Assembly (NCBI RefSeq): GCF_017948675.1
Contig: NZ_JAGFBU010000004.1
Span: forward strand, 1 to 64,000
DNA length: 64,000 nt
DNA from: Flavobacterium flabelliforme
Lineage (GTDB): Bacteria; Bacteroidota; Bacteroidia; Flavobacteriales; Flavobacteriaceae
Direction: 5' to 3'
The notes under the pieces are model-generated. The model was not told the origin of the DNA. It did not search any database and was given only the letters and a program-made list of their open reading frames with translations. The translations under genes and the position numbers were made by a program. Below are positions 27,314 to 36,112 of this stretch, one piece after another. Numbering within the stretch: position 1 is the first letter of the stretch; each line of letters opens with the position of its first letter.

Positions 27314-28225
27314 ATGTTTATAGAACAAGGAGTTAAACCAGAAAATCACTTTTGGAAGTATATTTTGGGATCGTTGGCTATTATATTTGCTTCATTCGTT
27401 GGGCAAATTATATTTGCAGCAGCAATATTGTATGATTCGTTTTCAAGTAAAAAGTTGTATCCAACCACAAATGATGCAGTAATGAGTTACTTTGATTCCA
27501 ATCTAACCTTGTTGTTAGTTTTGTTTTCTTTTGTTTTTACAATGTTAGCAGTTTATGGTGTTGTGCATTTGATACACAAACAAACTATTCTTTCCGTTAC
27601 AACTTCTAGAAATAAAGTAGATTGGAAACGTATTATATTTTCCTTTTCTCTATGGTCTGCTTTTACTATTATTACTACTTTGTTGTCTTATTTTTACGAT
27701 CCTACTAACTTTATATTTAATTTTAAACCCATTCCATTTGCAATTTTAGCAGTAATAGCCATACTTCTTGTTCCGATACAAACAAGTTGTGAGGAATATA
27801 TTTTTAGAGGTTATTTAATGCAAGGTTTTGCCAATTTGGCTAAAAACAAGTGGTTTCCGCTGTTATTAACGTCTTTGATTTTTGGAAGTTTGCATTATTT
27901 TAATCCTGAAGTAGCTAAAGTGGGTCCAATAATCATGGTCTATTATATAGGAACCGGATTTTTTTTAGGAATAATTACATTAATGGATGAAGGGATGGAA
28001 CTTGCTTTAGGATTTCATGCTGCTAATAATTTGATTGGTGCATTGCTCGTAACTGCAGATTGGACTGCTTTACAGACACATTCAATTTTTAAAGATATTT
28101 CTGAACCATCGGCAGGATATGAGGTTTTTTTTCCTGTTTTAGTTATTTTCCCTTTACTTTTATTTATTTTTAGTAAAAAATACAATTGGAACAATTGGAA
28201 AGAAAAATTAACTGGAAAAATTTAA
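27314..28225 (+). CDS. CPBP family intramembrane glutamic endopeptidase
   Basis: A 303-residue multi-pass membrane protein with about eight hydrophobic segments. The Abi/CAAX-protease motif EEYIFRG (EExxxR) follows VPIQTSCEE. The second and third motifs are FGSLHYFNPE and GFHAANN. Glutamate and histidines of these motifs form the membrane-embedded active site. Family members process prenylated proteins, peptides or bacteriocins; the substrate here is unknown. It lies 29 bp before menE in the same direction. Sharing a transcript with a menaquinone gene suggests a membrane-physiology role, but that is only context. Confidence 0.9.
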   Translation: MFIEQGVKPENHFWKYILGSLAIIFASFVGQIIFAAAILYDSFSSKKLYPTTNDAVMSYFDSNLTLLLVLFSFVFTMLAVYGVVHLIHKQTILSVTTSRNKVDWKRIIFSFSLWSAFTIITTLLSYFYDPTNFIFNFKPIPFAILAVIAILLVPIQTSCEEYIFRGYLMQGFANLAKNKWFPLLLTSLIFGSLHYFNPEVAKVGPIIMVYYIGTGFFLGIITLMDEGMELALGFHAANNLIGALLVTADWTALQTHSIFKDISEPSAGYEVFFPVLVIFPLLLFIFSKKYNWNNWKEKLTGKI

Positions 28226-28254
28226 CCTTTTCGATAATTAAATAATAAATGAAT

Positions 28255-29304
28255 ATGAACCATAAAGTTACCTATAAAAATGTCCATAATTTATTTAAAC
28301 TTAATGGGTATCATCTCAATAAAAATGATTTATGTCGAGTAGCCTATAGTTTTATTAAAGAAGGTGAGGGGTATGAAAAAGACATGGGCGACTTTATACT
28401 CGATTGGTTTGATCAGAAATCATTTATTGAACTAACTACCTCCGGCACTACTGGCGCTCCTAAGATTATCCGAATTGAAAAAAAAGCAATGGTTAATTCT
28501 GCACTTGCAACGGGTGATTTTTTTGATTTGAAACCAGGTGACACCGCTTTGCATTGTTTACCGATGAAATATATTGCGGGTAAAATGATGTTTGTAAGAG
28601 GATTAATTTTAGGATTAGCAATTGATTTTGTAGCACCCACTTCACATCCTTTAATTCGGGAAAATGCGAGTTATGATTTTGTTGCTATGGTGCCTTTGCA
28701 AATTCAAAATTGTTTATCTGAATTCGTTAACGTCAAAAAGATAATTATTGGAGGAGCTAAACTCAATAGTGAATTGAGAAAAAAGCTACTAAAAATAAAG
28801 TCTAAGGTTTACGAGACTTATGGAATGACAGAAACGATTACTCATATTGCTGCAAAGAAAATAAATGAAGAGGTTTTTTCGCTTTTACCCAATGTTGCAA
28901 TTAGTCAAGATAATCGAAATTGTTTGGTAATTAGTGCTCCCAATCTTACGTCTGAACTTTTAGTTACGAATGATTTAGTAACAATAGTCAATGAGAATCA
29001 ATTTATCTTTCTAGGCAGAATTGACAATGTGATTAATAGTGGAGGAATTAAATTAATACCAGAAAAAATTGAAGACAAGTTGGCTCAAAAAATTGCCTCC
29101 CGATTTTTTGTAATAGGTGTTGCGGATGCCAATTTAGGAGAGAAATTAGTACTTATTATAGAAGGGGATGAGTATCCTTTAGAGGAAACTATTTTTGATG
29201 ATTTGGATAAATATGAAAAACCAAAGGCTGTTTTTTTTACTAAAAAATTTATTGAAACAGAAAATGGAAAAATAAAAAGAAAAGAGATTTTAAAAAATAT
29301 TTAG
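28255..29304 (+). CDS. menE: o-Succinylbenzoate-CoA ligase
   Basis: An adenylate-forming enzyme that activates o-succinylbenzoate with CoA in menaquinone synthesis. It has 349 residues, shorter than the ~450 of E. coli or Bacillus MenE, as is usual for Bacteroidota. The AMP-binding signature is TTSGTTGAPKIIRIEKKA. YETYGMTETITHIA, LGRIDNVINSGGIKLIPEKIE and the C-terminal ENGKIKRKEI lysine segment complete the family pattern. The region CLPMKYIAGKMMFVRGL is characteristic of MenE. The start is taken at the second of two close ATGs (28249 or 28255). No other men gene is in the window. Confidence 0.88.
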   Translation: MNHKVTYKNVHNLFKLNGYHLNKNDLCRVAYSFIKEGEGYEKDMGDFILDWFDQKSFIELTTSGTTGAPKIIRIEKKAMVNSALATGDFFDLKPGDTALHCLPMKYIAGKMMFVRGLILGLAIDFVAPTSHPLIRENASYDFVAMVPLQIQNCLSEFVNVKKIIIGGAKLNSELRKKLLKIKSKVYETYGMTETITHIAAKKINEEVFSLLPNVAISQDNRNCLVISAPNLTSELLVTNDLVTIVNENQFIFLGRIDNVINSGGIKLIPEKIEDKLAQKIASRFFVIGVADANLGEKLVLIIEGDEYPLEETIFDDLDKYEKPKAVFFTKKFIETENGKIKRKEILKNI

Positions 29305-29315
29305 TTTTTAATCAT

Positions 29316-29350
29316 AAAAAAAGCATCTGATGAAAACAGATGCTTTTTTT
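29316..29350. terminator. Bidirectional terminator, menE and acyl-CoA carboxylase
   Basis: AAAAGCATCTG / CAGATGCTTTT around ATGAAAA, with A and T tracts, between convergent genes. Confidence 0.88.
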
Positions 29351-29372
29351 ATATGTAATTGATTAATTTTAA

Positions 29373-31001
29373 TTAAACTTGAATTACTCCTAAGTTAAAT
29401 TTTTTCTCAATAGGAGAATGATTAGCAGCTTCGATACCCATAGAAATCCATGTTCTAGTATCAATAGGATCTATAATAGCATCTGTCCATAATCTAGAAG
29501 CCGCATAATATGGAGAAACTTGTTCGTCATATCTCGCTTTTATTTTATCAAATAATGCTTTCTCTTTTGCCTCATCTACAATTTCACCTTTCGCTTTAAG
29601 CGAAGAAGCTTCAATTTGCGCTAATACTTTTGCTGCTTGTGTACCACCCATTACCGCTAATTCTGCACTTGGCCAAGCAAATATTAATCTAGGATCATAA
29701 GCTTTACCACACATTGCATAATTTCCTGCACCGTATGAATTACCAACAATAACTGTGAATTTTGGTACCACAGAATTAGAAACAGCATTTACCATTTTTG
29801 CTCCATCTTTTATGATTCCTCCGTGCTCAGATTTAGAACCAACCATAAATCCCGTAACATCTTGTACGAAAACTAAAGGAATTTTCTTTTGATTGCAATT
29901 GGCAATAAAACGAGTCGCTTTGTCTGCACTGTCAGAATAAATTACACCTCCAAATTGCATTTCACCGTTCTTAGTTTTGACTACTTTTCGTTGGTTAGCA
30001 ACAATTCCAACTGCCCAACCATCAATTCTCGCATAACCCGTAATAATGGTTTGTCCATAACCGTCTTTATACGCTTCAAACTCGGAATTATCAACTAAAC
30101 GATTGATGATTTCCATCATATCATATTGTTCATTACGTGCTTTAGGTAAAACTCCGTAAATCTCTTTTTCATCTAGTGCTGGTTTTTCTGCTTTTATTCT
30201 GCTAAAACCGGCTTTATCAAAGTCACCTATTTTGTCTATAATATTTTTTATTCTGTCTAAAGCGTCTTTATCATCTTTCGCTTTGTAATCTGTGACTCCA
30301 GAAATTTCACAATGTGTGGTTGCTCCACCTAATGTTTCATTATCAATACTTTCTCCAATAGCAGCTTTAACCAAGTAGCTACCAGCCAAAAAGATACTTC
30401 CTGTTTTGTCAACAATCATAGCTTCGTCACTCATAATTGGTAAGTAAGCACCACCAGCAACACAACTTCCCATAACAGCAGCAATTTGAGTAATACCCAT
30501 ACTACTCATTTGAGCATTATTTCTAAATATTCTTCCAAAGTGTTCTTTGTCAGGAAAAATTTCGTCTTGAAGCGGAAGATATACTCCAGCACTATCAACC
30601 AAATAAATAATTGGAAGACGATTTTCCATAGCAATTTCCTGTGCGCGTAAATTTTTCTTAGCCGTTATAGGAAACCATGCACCCGCTTTTACGGTAGCAT
30701 CATTGGCTACTACTATACATTGTTTGCCTCTAATGTATCCCATTTTTACCACTACGCCACCAGAAGGACAACCGCCGTGATCCGCGTACATTCCTTCGCC
30801 AACAAAAGCGCCAATTTCAATGCTTTTTGCTTTTGGATCTAATAAATAATCGATGCGTTCTCTTGCTGTCATTTTACCTTCAGCATGTAATTTTTGAATG
30901 CGTTTTTCGCCACCCCCTAATTTAACCACCGTTAATTTTTGGCGTAATGTGGAAAGTAAAAGTTTATTGTGATCTTCGTTTTTGTTGAAGTTTAAATCCA
31001 T
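29373..31001 (-). CDS. Acyl-CoA carboxylase carboxyltransferase (beta) subunit, MCC-like
   Basis: A 542-residue biotin-dependent carboxyltransferase of the crotonase fold. It transfers CO2 from biotinylated partner to an acyl-CoA. The N-half has GGGEKRIQKLHAEGKMTARERIDYLLD and GSCVAGGAYLPIMSDEAMIV. The C-half has VQDVTGFMVGSKSEHGGIIKDGAKM and GNSYGAGNYAMCGKAYDPRLIFAWPSAELAVMGG, close in pattern to methylcrotonoyl-CoA carboxylase beta. Leucine breakdown is the likeliest role, with propionyl-CoA as the alternative. The biotin carboxylase/carrier subunit is not in this window, so the holoenzyme must use a partner encoded elsewhere. Confidence 0.88.
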   Translation of the reverse strand: MDLNFNKNEDHNKLLLSTLRQKLTVVKLGGGEKRIQKLHAEGKMTARERIDYLLDPKAKSIEIGAFVGEGMYADHGGCPSGGVVVKMGYIRGKQCIVVANDATVKAGAWFPITAKKNLRAQEIAMENRLPIIYLVDSAGVYLPLQDEIFPDKEHFGRIFRNNAQMSSMGITQIAAVMGSCVAGGAYLPIMSDEAMIVDKTGSIFLAGSYLVKAAIGESIDNETLGGATTHCEISGVTDYKAKDDKDALDRIKNIIDKIGDFDKAGFSRIKAEKPALDEKEIYGVLPKARNEQYDMMEIINRLVDNSEFEAYKDGYGQTIITGYARIDGWAVGIVANQRKVVKTKNGEMQFGGVIYSDSADKATRFIANCNQKKIPLVFVQDVTGFMVGSKSEHGGIIKDGAKMVNAVSNSVVPKFTVIVGNSYGAGNYAMCGKAYDPRLIFAWPSAELAVMGGTQAAKVLAQIEASSLKAKGEIVDEAKEKALFDKIKARYDEQVSPYYAASRLWTDAIIDPIDTRTWISMGIEAANHSPIEKKFNLGVIQV

Positions 31002-31110
31002 GATGAAATAATATTAAAAAAATTTGCGCTAAAATACAAAATCAAATGGAATCAATTTTAATATTTTATCATATTAGAAAGAAAATAGAATTTATATTTC
31101 GTTTTAATAC

Positions 31111-31140
31111 AAAAAAAACAGAATTTTAGTTCTGTTTTTT
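31111..31140 (-). terminator. Terminator after lpxD
   Basis: AAAAAACAGAA / TTCTGTTTTTT around TTTTAG, 21 bp past the lpxD stop. Also in position to stop readthrough into the carboxylase promoter region. Confidence 0.8.
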
Positions 31141-31161
31141 ATGAATTCAATAAAATACGTA

Positions 31162-32163
31162 TTATTTATTTTTAGATTCGTTTACTAATCTTTTTAGAAT
31201 AGCCCATTGTTTTAGAGCATCTCTAGCTTCTACTGCGGGATATCCTAACATGGTTTTTCCTGCTGGAATATCACCAGTTACACCTGAACCAGCACCTACG
31301 ATTGCACCATCTCCTATAGTAGTATGGTCTTTTATAGAAGCGCTTCCTCCTATAATCACTCCATTTCCTAATGTTACAGAGCCTGCTAATCCGCTGTTAC
31401 CTGCCATGATACAAAATTTACCCAGTTTACTATTGTGTCCAATTTGCACTAAATTATCAATTTTGCAACCATCGCCTAAAACAGTAGAACTAAATTTACC
31501 TCTATCAATACAAGAATTAGCTCCTATTTCTACATTATTACCTATTATTACGTTACCTATTTGAGGTATTTTTACAAGACCTCTTTGTGGATCAGGACGA
31601 AATCCAAATCCGTCTGCACCAATAGTAGCATTAGGGTGTATAATACAATCGTTACCAATAATACAACGTTCTCTGATAACTGTTCCAGACCAAATTACAG
31701 TATTTTTACCTATTGTAGACTCATCAAGTATCGTTACGTTAGGATAAATAGTGCTGTTGTCTCCAATGATCACTTTTGGTCCTATATAACAACCTGCACC
31801 AATTCGAACTCCATTACAAATAGTTGCTGTGGTGTCTACAATTGCAGTTGGATGAATATCAGTATGAAAAATTGGAGTAGGTGGAGCAAAAAGTTCTAAA
31901 ACTTGAGACATTGCTAAATCAGCATTTTTAACCTTTATAAAAGCCTTATTTTCTCCAGGTTCAATAGAAATATCTTCATTTACAACGGCAACACAAGCTT
32001 TAGAAGATTGCCATAATTTCTCATATTTTTTGTTTCCAATAAAAGAAATTTCAGTTTCATTAGCTACTTCTAGTTGTTCTGGAGCTGTAATGTTATGAGA
32101 CGTATTTCCGACGATAACTCCTTTTAATATTTCATTTATTTCTTGAACAGAATAAGATTTCAT
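31162..32163 (-). CDS. lpxD: UDP-3-O-acylglucosamine N-acyltransferase
   Basis: The enzyme adds the N-linked hydroxyacyl chain in lipid A synthesis. It has 333 residues. An N-terminal uridine-binding domain (1-100, with VANETEISFIGNKKYEKLW and CVAVV) precedes a left-handed beta-helix of hexapeptide repeats (IHPTAIV, IGAGCYIGPKVIIGD, IGKNTVIWSG, and so on). The catalytic histidine lies in DNLVQIGHNSKLG, and the Asn/Gly loop GADGFGFRPD is typical of LpxD. A C-terminal helix closes the trimer. It is monocistronic here, not beside the lpxA/lpxC/fabZ cluster. Flavobacteria often carry more than one lpxD-like gene, so this may be a paralogue. Confidence 0.9.
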   Translation of the reverse strand: MKSYSVQEINEILKGVIVGNTSHNITAPEQLEVANETEISFIGNKKYEKLWQSSKACVAVVNEDISIEPGENKAFIKVKNADLAMSQVLELFAPPTPIFHTDIHPTAIVDTTATICNGVRIGAGCYIGPKVIIGDNSTIYPNVTILDESTIGKNTVIWSGTVIRERCIIGNDCIIHPNATIGADGFGFRPDPQRGLVKIPQIGNVIIGNNVEIGANSCIDRGKFSSTVLGDGCKIDNLVQIGHNSKLGKFCIMAGNSGLAGSVTLGNGVIIGGSASIKDHTTIGDGAIVGAGSGVTGDIPAGKTMLGYPAVEARDALKQWAILKRLVNESKNK

Positions 32164-32345
32164 TATTTGTAGTTTGGATTTGGTTAATTACTCATCAAAT
32201 AAAACAAATTGGCTTTAAATTTCCTAATATTTCCAGATTCTTTAACAAGAATAAAAATGGTATTTATGTAAGGATTAAATGAAATTATAGAACAATTTGG
32301 TACTGTAAAAGTTTATTTTTGCCGGCGATATTAATATTTTTAATT

Positions 32346-33257
32346 ATGAATTTGACTTCAATAAAGTTAGCAATAGTTGTTTTTTTATTCTCTATTTTTT
32401 CTGTAAATGCGCAGATTCAAGCTTTGTTTAATAATAAAACACAGCTTAGAAATATGACCGAACGATGGGAGTTGGATACCACTTCAGTAAGAGGGACATT
32501 CTTAATTACACCGTATAAACCCATATATGTTATCCCGCTTAGATGGTCTAGTTCTCCTAATGAACAACCTATTTCTGTGAATGAAGGTCCAGATTATGTA
32601 GCTCCAGACGGAGTGAACTATAATAATATTGAAGCTAAATTTCAATTGAGTTTTAAAACTAAGATTTTACAAAGTATCTTTTGGGGACATGGTGATTTGT
32701 GGGTTGGATATACTCAAGTTTCGCATTGGCAAATTTATAATGCTGCTTTGTCACGTCCTTTTAGAGAAATTAATTATGAGCCTGAAGTGATTTTGAATGT
32801 TCCTGTAAAACTTAATATTTTAGGTTTTAAAACCCGAATGGTTGGTGTGGCTTTTAATCATGAATCAAATGGCAAAAGTAATCCCTACTCGAGAAGTTGG
32901 AACAGAATAATTTTTCATGCTGGTTTTGAACGCAATAATTGGAGTGTTTATGTTAGACCTTGGTTTGTTTTACGAGCAAAAAAAGATGACAATCCGGATA
33001 TTTCCTCTTATATAGGACGAGGTGATATGAACGTTATTTATACTAAAAATGGAAATATACTGTCATTAACGGGTAGTTATAATTTTAATTTTAATTCGAA
33101 AGCAAACGGTGGCGCTTCTTTCTCTTGGTCTTATCCAATTAAAAATAATTTAAAAGGATTCTTGCAAGTTGCTCATGGATACGGAGAGTCTATGATCGAT
33201 TACAATCATCTGCAAACTAGTGTAGGTGTAGGGGTTTCTTTAATTGAATGGTTTTAA
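32346..33257 (+). CDS. pldA: Outer-membrane phospholipase A (OMPLA-like)
   Basis: A 303-residue outer-membrane protein; the ATG at 32346 gives a normal signal peptide (MNLTSIKLAIVVFLFSIFSVNAQ). The catalytic His-Ser motif of OMPLA is visible as FNHESNGKSNPYSRSWNR, with His and Ser two residues apart and the supporting Asn further along. The rest alternates aromatic beta-strands (WVGYTQVSHWQIYN, NWSVYVRPWFVLRAKK) ending in VGVGVSLIEWF, a normal barrel C-terminus. E. coli PldA hydrolyses mislocalised phospholipids in the outer leaflet upon calcium-dependent dimerisation. The same role is likely here. It is convergent with prfB. Confidence 0.88.
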   Translation: MNLTSIKLAIVVFLFSIFSVNAQIQALFNNKTQLRNMTERWELDTTSVRGTFLITPYKPIYVIPLRWSSSPNEQPISVNEGPDYVAPDGVNYNNIEAKFQLSFKTKILQSIFWGHGDLWVGYTQVSHWQIYNAALSRPFREINYEPEVILNVPVKLNILGFKTRMVGVAFNHESNGKSNPYSRSWNRIIFHAGFERNNWSVYVRPWFVLRAKKDDNPDISSYIGRGDMNVIYTKNGNILSLTGSYNFNFNSKANGGASFSWSYPIKNNLKGFLQVAHGYGESMIDYNHLQTSVGVGVSLIEWF

Positions 33258-33308
33258 ATTTGGGAGTACAGATCATAGTTTTTCTCAAAAAAAACTTCCT
33301 AAAAATAT

Positions 33309-33354
33309 AAAAGCCTCACCACAATTTCTGTATCAGAAAGTGGAGAGGCTTTTT
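33309..33354. terminator. Bidirectional terminator between pldA and prfB
   Basis: AAAAGCCTC ... TTTCTG tat CAGAAA ... GAGGCTTTT, a long hairpin with T and A tracts. Confidence 0.85.
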
Positions 33355-33454
33355 ATTTATCCTTTTATTGTATTAGGATTTTTTTTAAATAAATGGATTC
33401 AGGTAGATACCCTAAAAATCGAATTTAGTACAAAATCTGGTTTTAACAAGAGTT

Positions 33455-34556
33455 CTATTCTTCTTCTTCCTTTTGTCCCATCATCATCAAATAGGCTTTC
33501 AGGAATTCATCAATTTCCCCATTCATTACGCCATCTACGTTGCTGGTTTCATAACCTGTACGAACATCTTTGACTAATTTATAAGGTTGCATAACGTAAT
33601 TTCTAATTTGAGAACCCCATTCTATTTTCATTTTTCCAGCTTCAATATCTGCGCGTTGGGCTTGCTTCTTTTTTAGCTCTATTTCATACAATTGGGAACG
33701 TAGCATTTGCATGGCACGTTGTCTGTTGTCTTGTTGTGATCGTGTTTCTGAACATTGTATTTGAATTCCAGTAGGTTTGTGAAATAATTGCACTTTAGTT
33801 TCTACTTTATTTACATTTTGTCCTCCTGCACCACTTGATCTAGACGTTGTAATTTCTATATCAGCAGGATTTATATCAATTTCGATACTATCATCTACAA
33901 GGGGGTACACATAAACAGATACAAAAGACGTGTGTCGTTTAGCATTACTATCAAAAGGCGAAATACGAACCAATCGATGAACGCCATTTTCTCCTTTTAA
34001 ATATCCAAATGAATAATCGCCTTCAAATTCAAGAGTAACGGTTTTGATTCCCGCAGCTTCTCCTTTTTGAAAGTTAAGTTCTTTGATTTTATAACCATAC
34101 TTTTCGCCCCACATCATGTACATACGCATAAGCATTTCTGCCCAATCGCAACTTTCTGTTCCTCCTGCACCTGCAGTAATTTGTATAACAGCGCTCAAGG
34201 TATCGCCTTCGTCTGAGAGCATGTTTTTAAACTCTATCGCTTCAATGTGACTTTGGGTCAAATTATACTGTTCGTCAAGCTCTTCTACAGCAAGTTCCCC
34301 TTCTCTATAAAAATCATAGGCGAGTTGCAATTCATCCGTCATTTCAACGGCTTTATTGTAATCTTCGATCCATTTTTTTTTATTTCTGAGGTTCTTTACA
34401 ATTATTTCGGCTTCTTTCGCGTTATTCCAAAAGTCTGGAGCAAAAGTTTTTTCTTCTTCGTTAGAAATCTCAATTAATTTGGCATCAACGTCAAAGATAC
34501 CTCCTCAACGCACCAAGGCGCTCTACAATACCTTTTATTTGTTCGGTAGTTGTCAT
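33455..34556 (-). CDS. prfB: Peptide chain release factor 2, with programmed +1 frameshift
   Basis: RF2 ends translation at UGA and UAA. The gene is split by an in-frame UGA. Frame 0 starts at ATG 34556 and encodes [21 protein letters not shown] then TGA (34491-34493). Skipping one base (T34493) joins it to GAC at 34492-34490 and a 345-codon frame to 33455, giving 366 residues, the usual RF2 length. The site has the classic AGGAGG-TAT-CTT-TGA-C order. The protein shows the SPF anticodon tripeptide (RISPFDSN) and GGQ ([10 protein letters not shown]). Annotating from the first ATG in the main frame (34342) would lose the N-terminal 71 residues. High RF2 favours termination at the UGA, giving autoregulation. 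Confidence 0.96.
34490..34505 (-). promoter_or_regulatory. prfB programmed frameshift site
   Basis: AGGAGGTATCTTTGAC on the minus strand: an internal Shine-Dalgarno (AGGAGG), a 3-base spacer, slippery CTT, the UGA stop and a following C. It differs from the E. coli element by one base. It is notable as a strong anti-SD contact in a lineage whose genes mostly lack SD sequences. Confidence 0.95.
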
Positions 34557-34577
34557 AAATTATGTAATTTTGTGTTG

Positions 34578-34608
34578 CAAAAATAGATAATTTTTAATGG
34601 AGGAGCAA
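34578..34608 (-). promoter_or_regulatory. Predicted prfB promoter
   Basis: TTG (34606-34608), 20 bp, TATTTTTG (34578-34585) on the minus strand, matching the Bacteroidota consensus. It lies about 20 bp before the prfB start. Confidence 0.5.
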
Positions 34609-34645
34609 GTTGATACTTCGACACAATATAAATAATAAACACTAT

Positions 34646-35665
34646 ATGGAAATAAATTTAGTTAGCGATACCATTACAAAACCATCACGCGAAATGTTAG
34701 TGCACATGTTAAATGCAGTAGTTGGTGATGATGTTTACAAGCAAGATCCAACCGTTATTGAGTTGGAGGCCAAGGTGGCTGAAATGTTCGGAATGGAAGC
34801 GGGGCTTTTTTTTCCGTCAGGAACGATGGCCAATCAAACGGCTATAAAGTTACATACCCAACCAGGAGAACAACTAATCGCTGATAAATATGCTCATGTT
34901 TACCACTATGAAGGAGGTGGAGTATCTTTTAACAGTGGTGTTTCTTGTTGTTTATTAGATGGAGTTCGCGGAATGATTACTGCGGAACAAGTAGCTAGTG
35001 CAATCAATGATCCTGAGTTTTATCACAGTCCGATGACCAGTTTAGTATGTGTAGAAAATACGACTAATAAAGGGGGCGGTGCTTGTTATGAATTAGAAGA
35101 ATTATATAAAATTAAGCAAGTTTGTGAGGCTAACAATTTAAAATTTCACATGGATGGTGCCCGTATTTGGAATGCTTTAATTGCCAAAAAGCAAGATCCA
35201 AAAGCATTCGGACAACTTTTTGATACCATTTCGGTTTGTTTGTCCAAAGGTTTAGGCGCACCGATAGGTTCTGTTTTACTAGGTGATAAGGAAACAATAC
35301 ATAGAGCACTACGTATTCGTAAAATACTTGGAGGCGGAATGCGTCAAGTCGGTTATTTAGCTGCCGCAGGAATTTATGCTTTAGATAATAATATTGAGCG
35401 TCTTTCTGAAGATCATAGGAGAGCGAAGGAAATTGCTGAAGTATTAAAAAATGTTTCTTGGGTAGAATCAGTAGAACCGGTTGAAACTAATATTTTGATT
35501 TTTAAATTAGTTCCTAACTGCATCGAAAAAAACTTAATTGAATTGCTGAAACAGAAAAATATTTCTATTAGTTCAATGGGGCAAGGAAAACTAAGAATTG
35601 TAACGCACCTAGATTACAGAGAGGTAATGCATACTTACGTTTTAGAAACTCTATCAAAACTGTAA
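34646..35665 (+). CDS. ltaE: Low-specificity L-threonine aldolase
   Basis: A PLP enzyme that cleaves threonine or allo-threonine to glycine and acetaldehyde. It has 339 residues from the ATG at 34646, where the family start MEINLVSDTITKPS begins; an ATG 12 codons upstream is less likely. The PLP lysine is in VCLSKGLGAPIGS. The substrate and cofactor positions LFFPSGTMANQ, HMDGARIWNA and GGGMRQVG are all present. With the thr operon and gcvT elsewhere in this window, threonine can be turned to glycine and on to one-carbon units. The gene is divergent from prfB. Confidence 0.92.
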   Translation: MEINLVSDTITKPSREMLVHMLNAVVGDDVYKQDPTVIELEAKVAEMFGMEAGLFFPSGTMANQTAIKLHTQPGEQLIADKYAHVYHYEGGGVSFNSGVSCCLLDGVRGMITAEQVASAINDPEFYHSPMTSLVCVENTTNKGGGACYELEELYKIKQVCEANNLKFHMDGARIWNALIAKKQDPKAFGQLFDTISVCLSKGLGAPIGSVLLGDKETIHRALRIRKILGGGMRQVGYLAAAGIYALDNNIERLSEDHRRAKEIAEVLKNVSWVESVEPVETNILIFKLVPNCIEKNLIELLKQKNISISSMGQGKLRIVTHLDYREVMHTYVLETLSKL

Positions 35666-35672
35666 ATAAAAG

Positions 35673-35717
35673 ATGATGAATTATGAGTTTTATAATTGAA
35701 AACTCATAATTCATCAT
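35673..35717. terminator. Perfect 19-bp palindrome between ltaE and ybaB
   Basis: ATGATGAATTATGAGTTTT and its exact complement flank ATAATTG. It lies between two convergent stops, so it is probably a terminator hairpin, although there is only a weak T tract. Confidence 0.65.
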
Positions 35718-35723
35718 TTAAAA

Positions 35724-36044
35724 TTATTTAAATAAATCTTCCATTCCTGGAATCATTGGCATATCCATTTTAGTAACAGCATCTAATTCTGATTGGTTTA
35801 ATTTAGTTGCTTTTTCAATGGCTTTATTTAAAACTAAAATTAAATAGTCTTCTAATTGCTCTTTATCTTGAAGCAAACTATCATCGATTGCAATAGATTT
35901 TATAGCCGTATTGGCAGTTAAGGTAACTTTTAATAAAGCATCATTACTTTGTTCGTTTATCAAAACCGTATCCAAACGTTTTTTTGTGTCTTCTATTTTT
36001 TGTTGGGTTTCTTTAAGTTTACCCATCATTCCCATTAAATCCAT
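35724..36044 (-). CDS. YbaB/EbfC family nucleoid-associated protein
   Basis: A 106-residue small DNA-binding protein. The start [27 protein letters not shown] forms the long amphipathic helix of the family, followed by [19 protein letters not shown] and the C-terminal dimer helix. Homologues form tweezer-like dimers that bind DNA around the nucleoid, and are often near dnaX and recR. That context is absent here: the neighbours are threonine aldolase and oligopeptidase B. Its flavobacterial neighbourhood is therefore not informative. Confidence 0.9.
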   Translation of the reverse strand: MDLMGMMGKLKETQQKIEDTKKRLDTVLINEQSNDALLKVTLTANTAIKSIAIDDSLLQDKEQLEDYLILVLNKAIEKATKLNQSELDAVTKMDMPMIPGMEDLFK

Positions 36045-36112
36045 ATTTAAATATTTAAATTAAACTGAAAAGCAAAATTAGTATATTGCATACTGATAAT
36101 CAATAAAAATTC

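Noticed and set aside
33455..34342. RF2 as a 295-residue protein starting at 34342
   Set aside because: The frameshift site and the upstream frame give the normal 366-residue protein.
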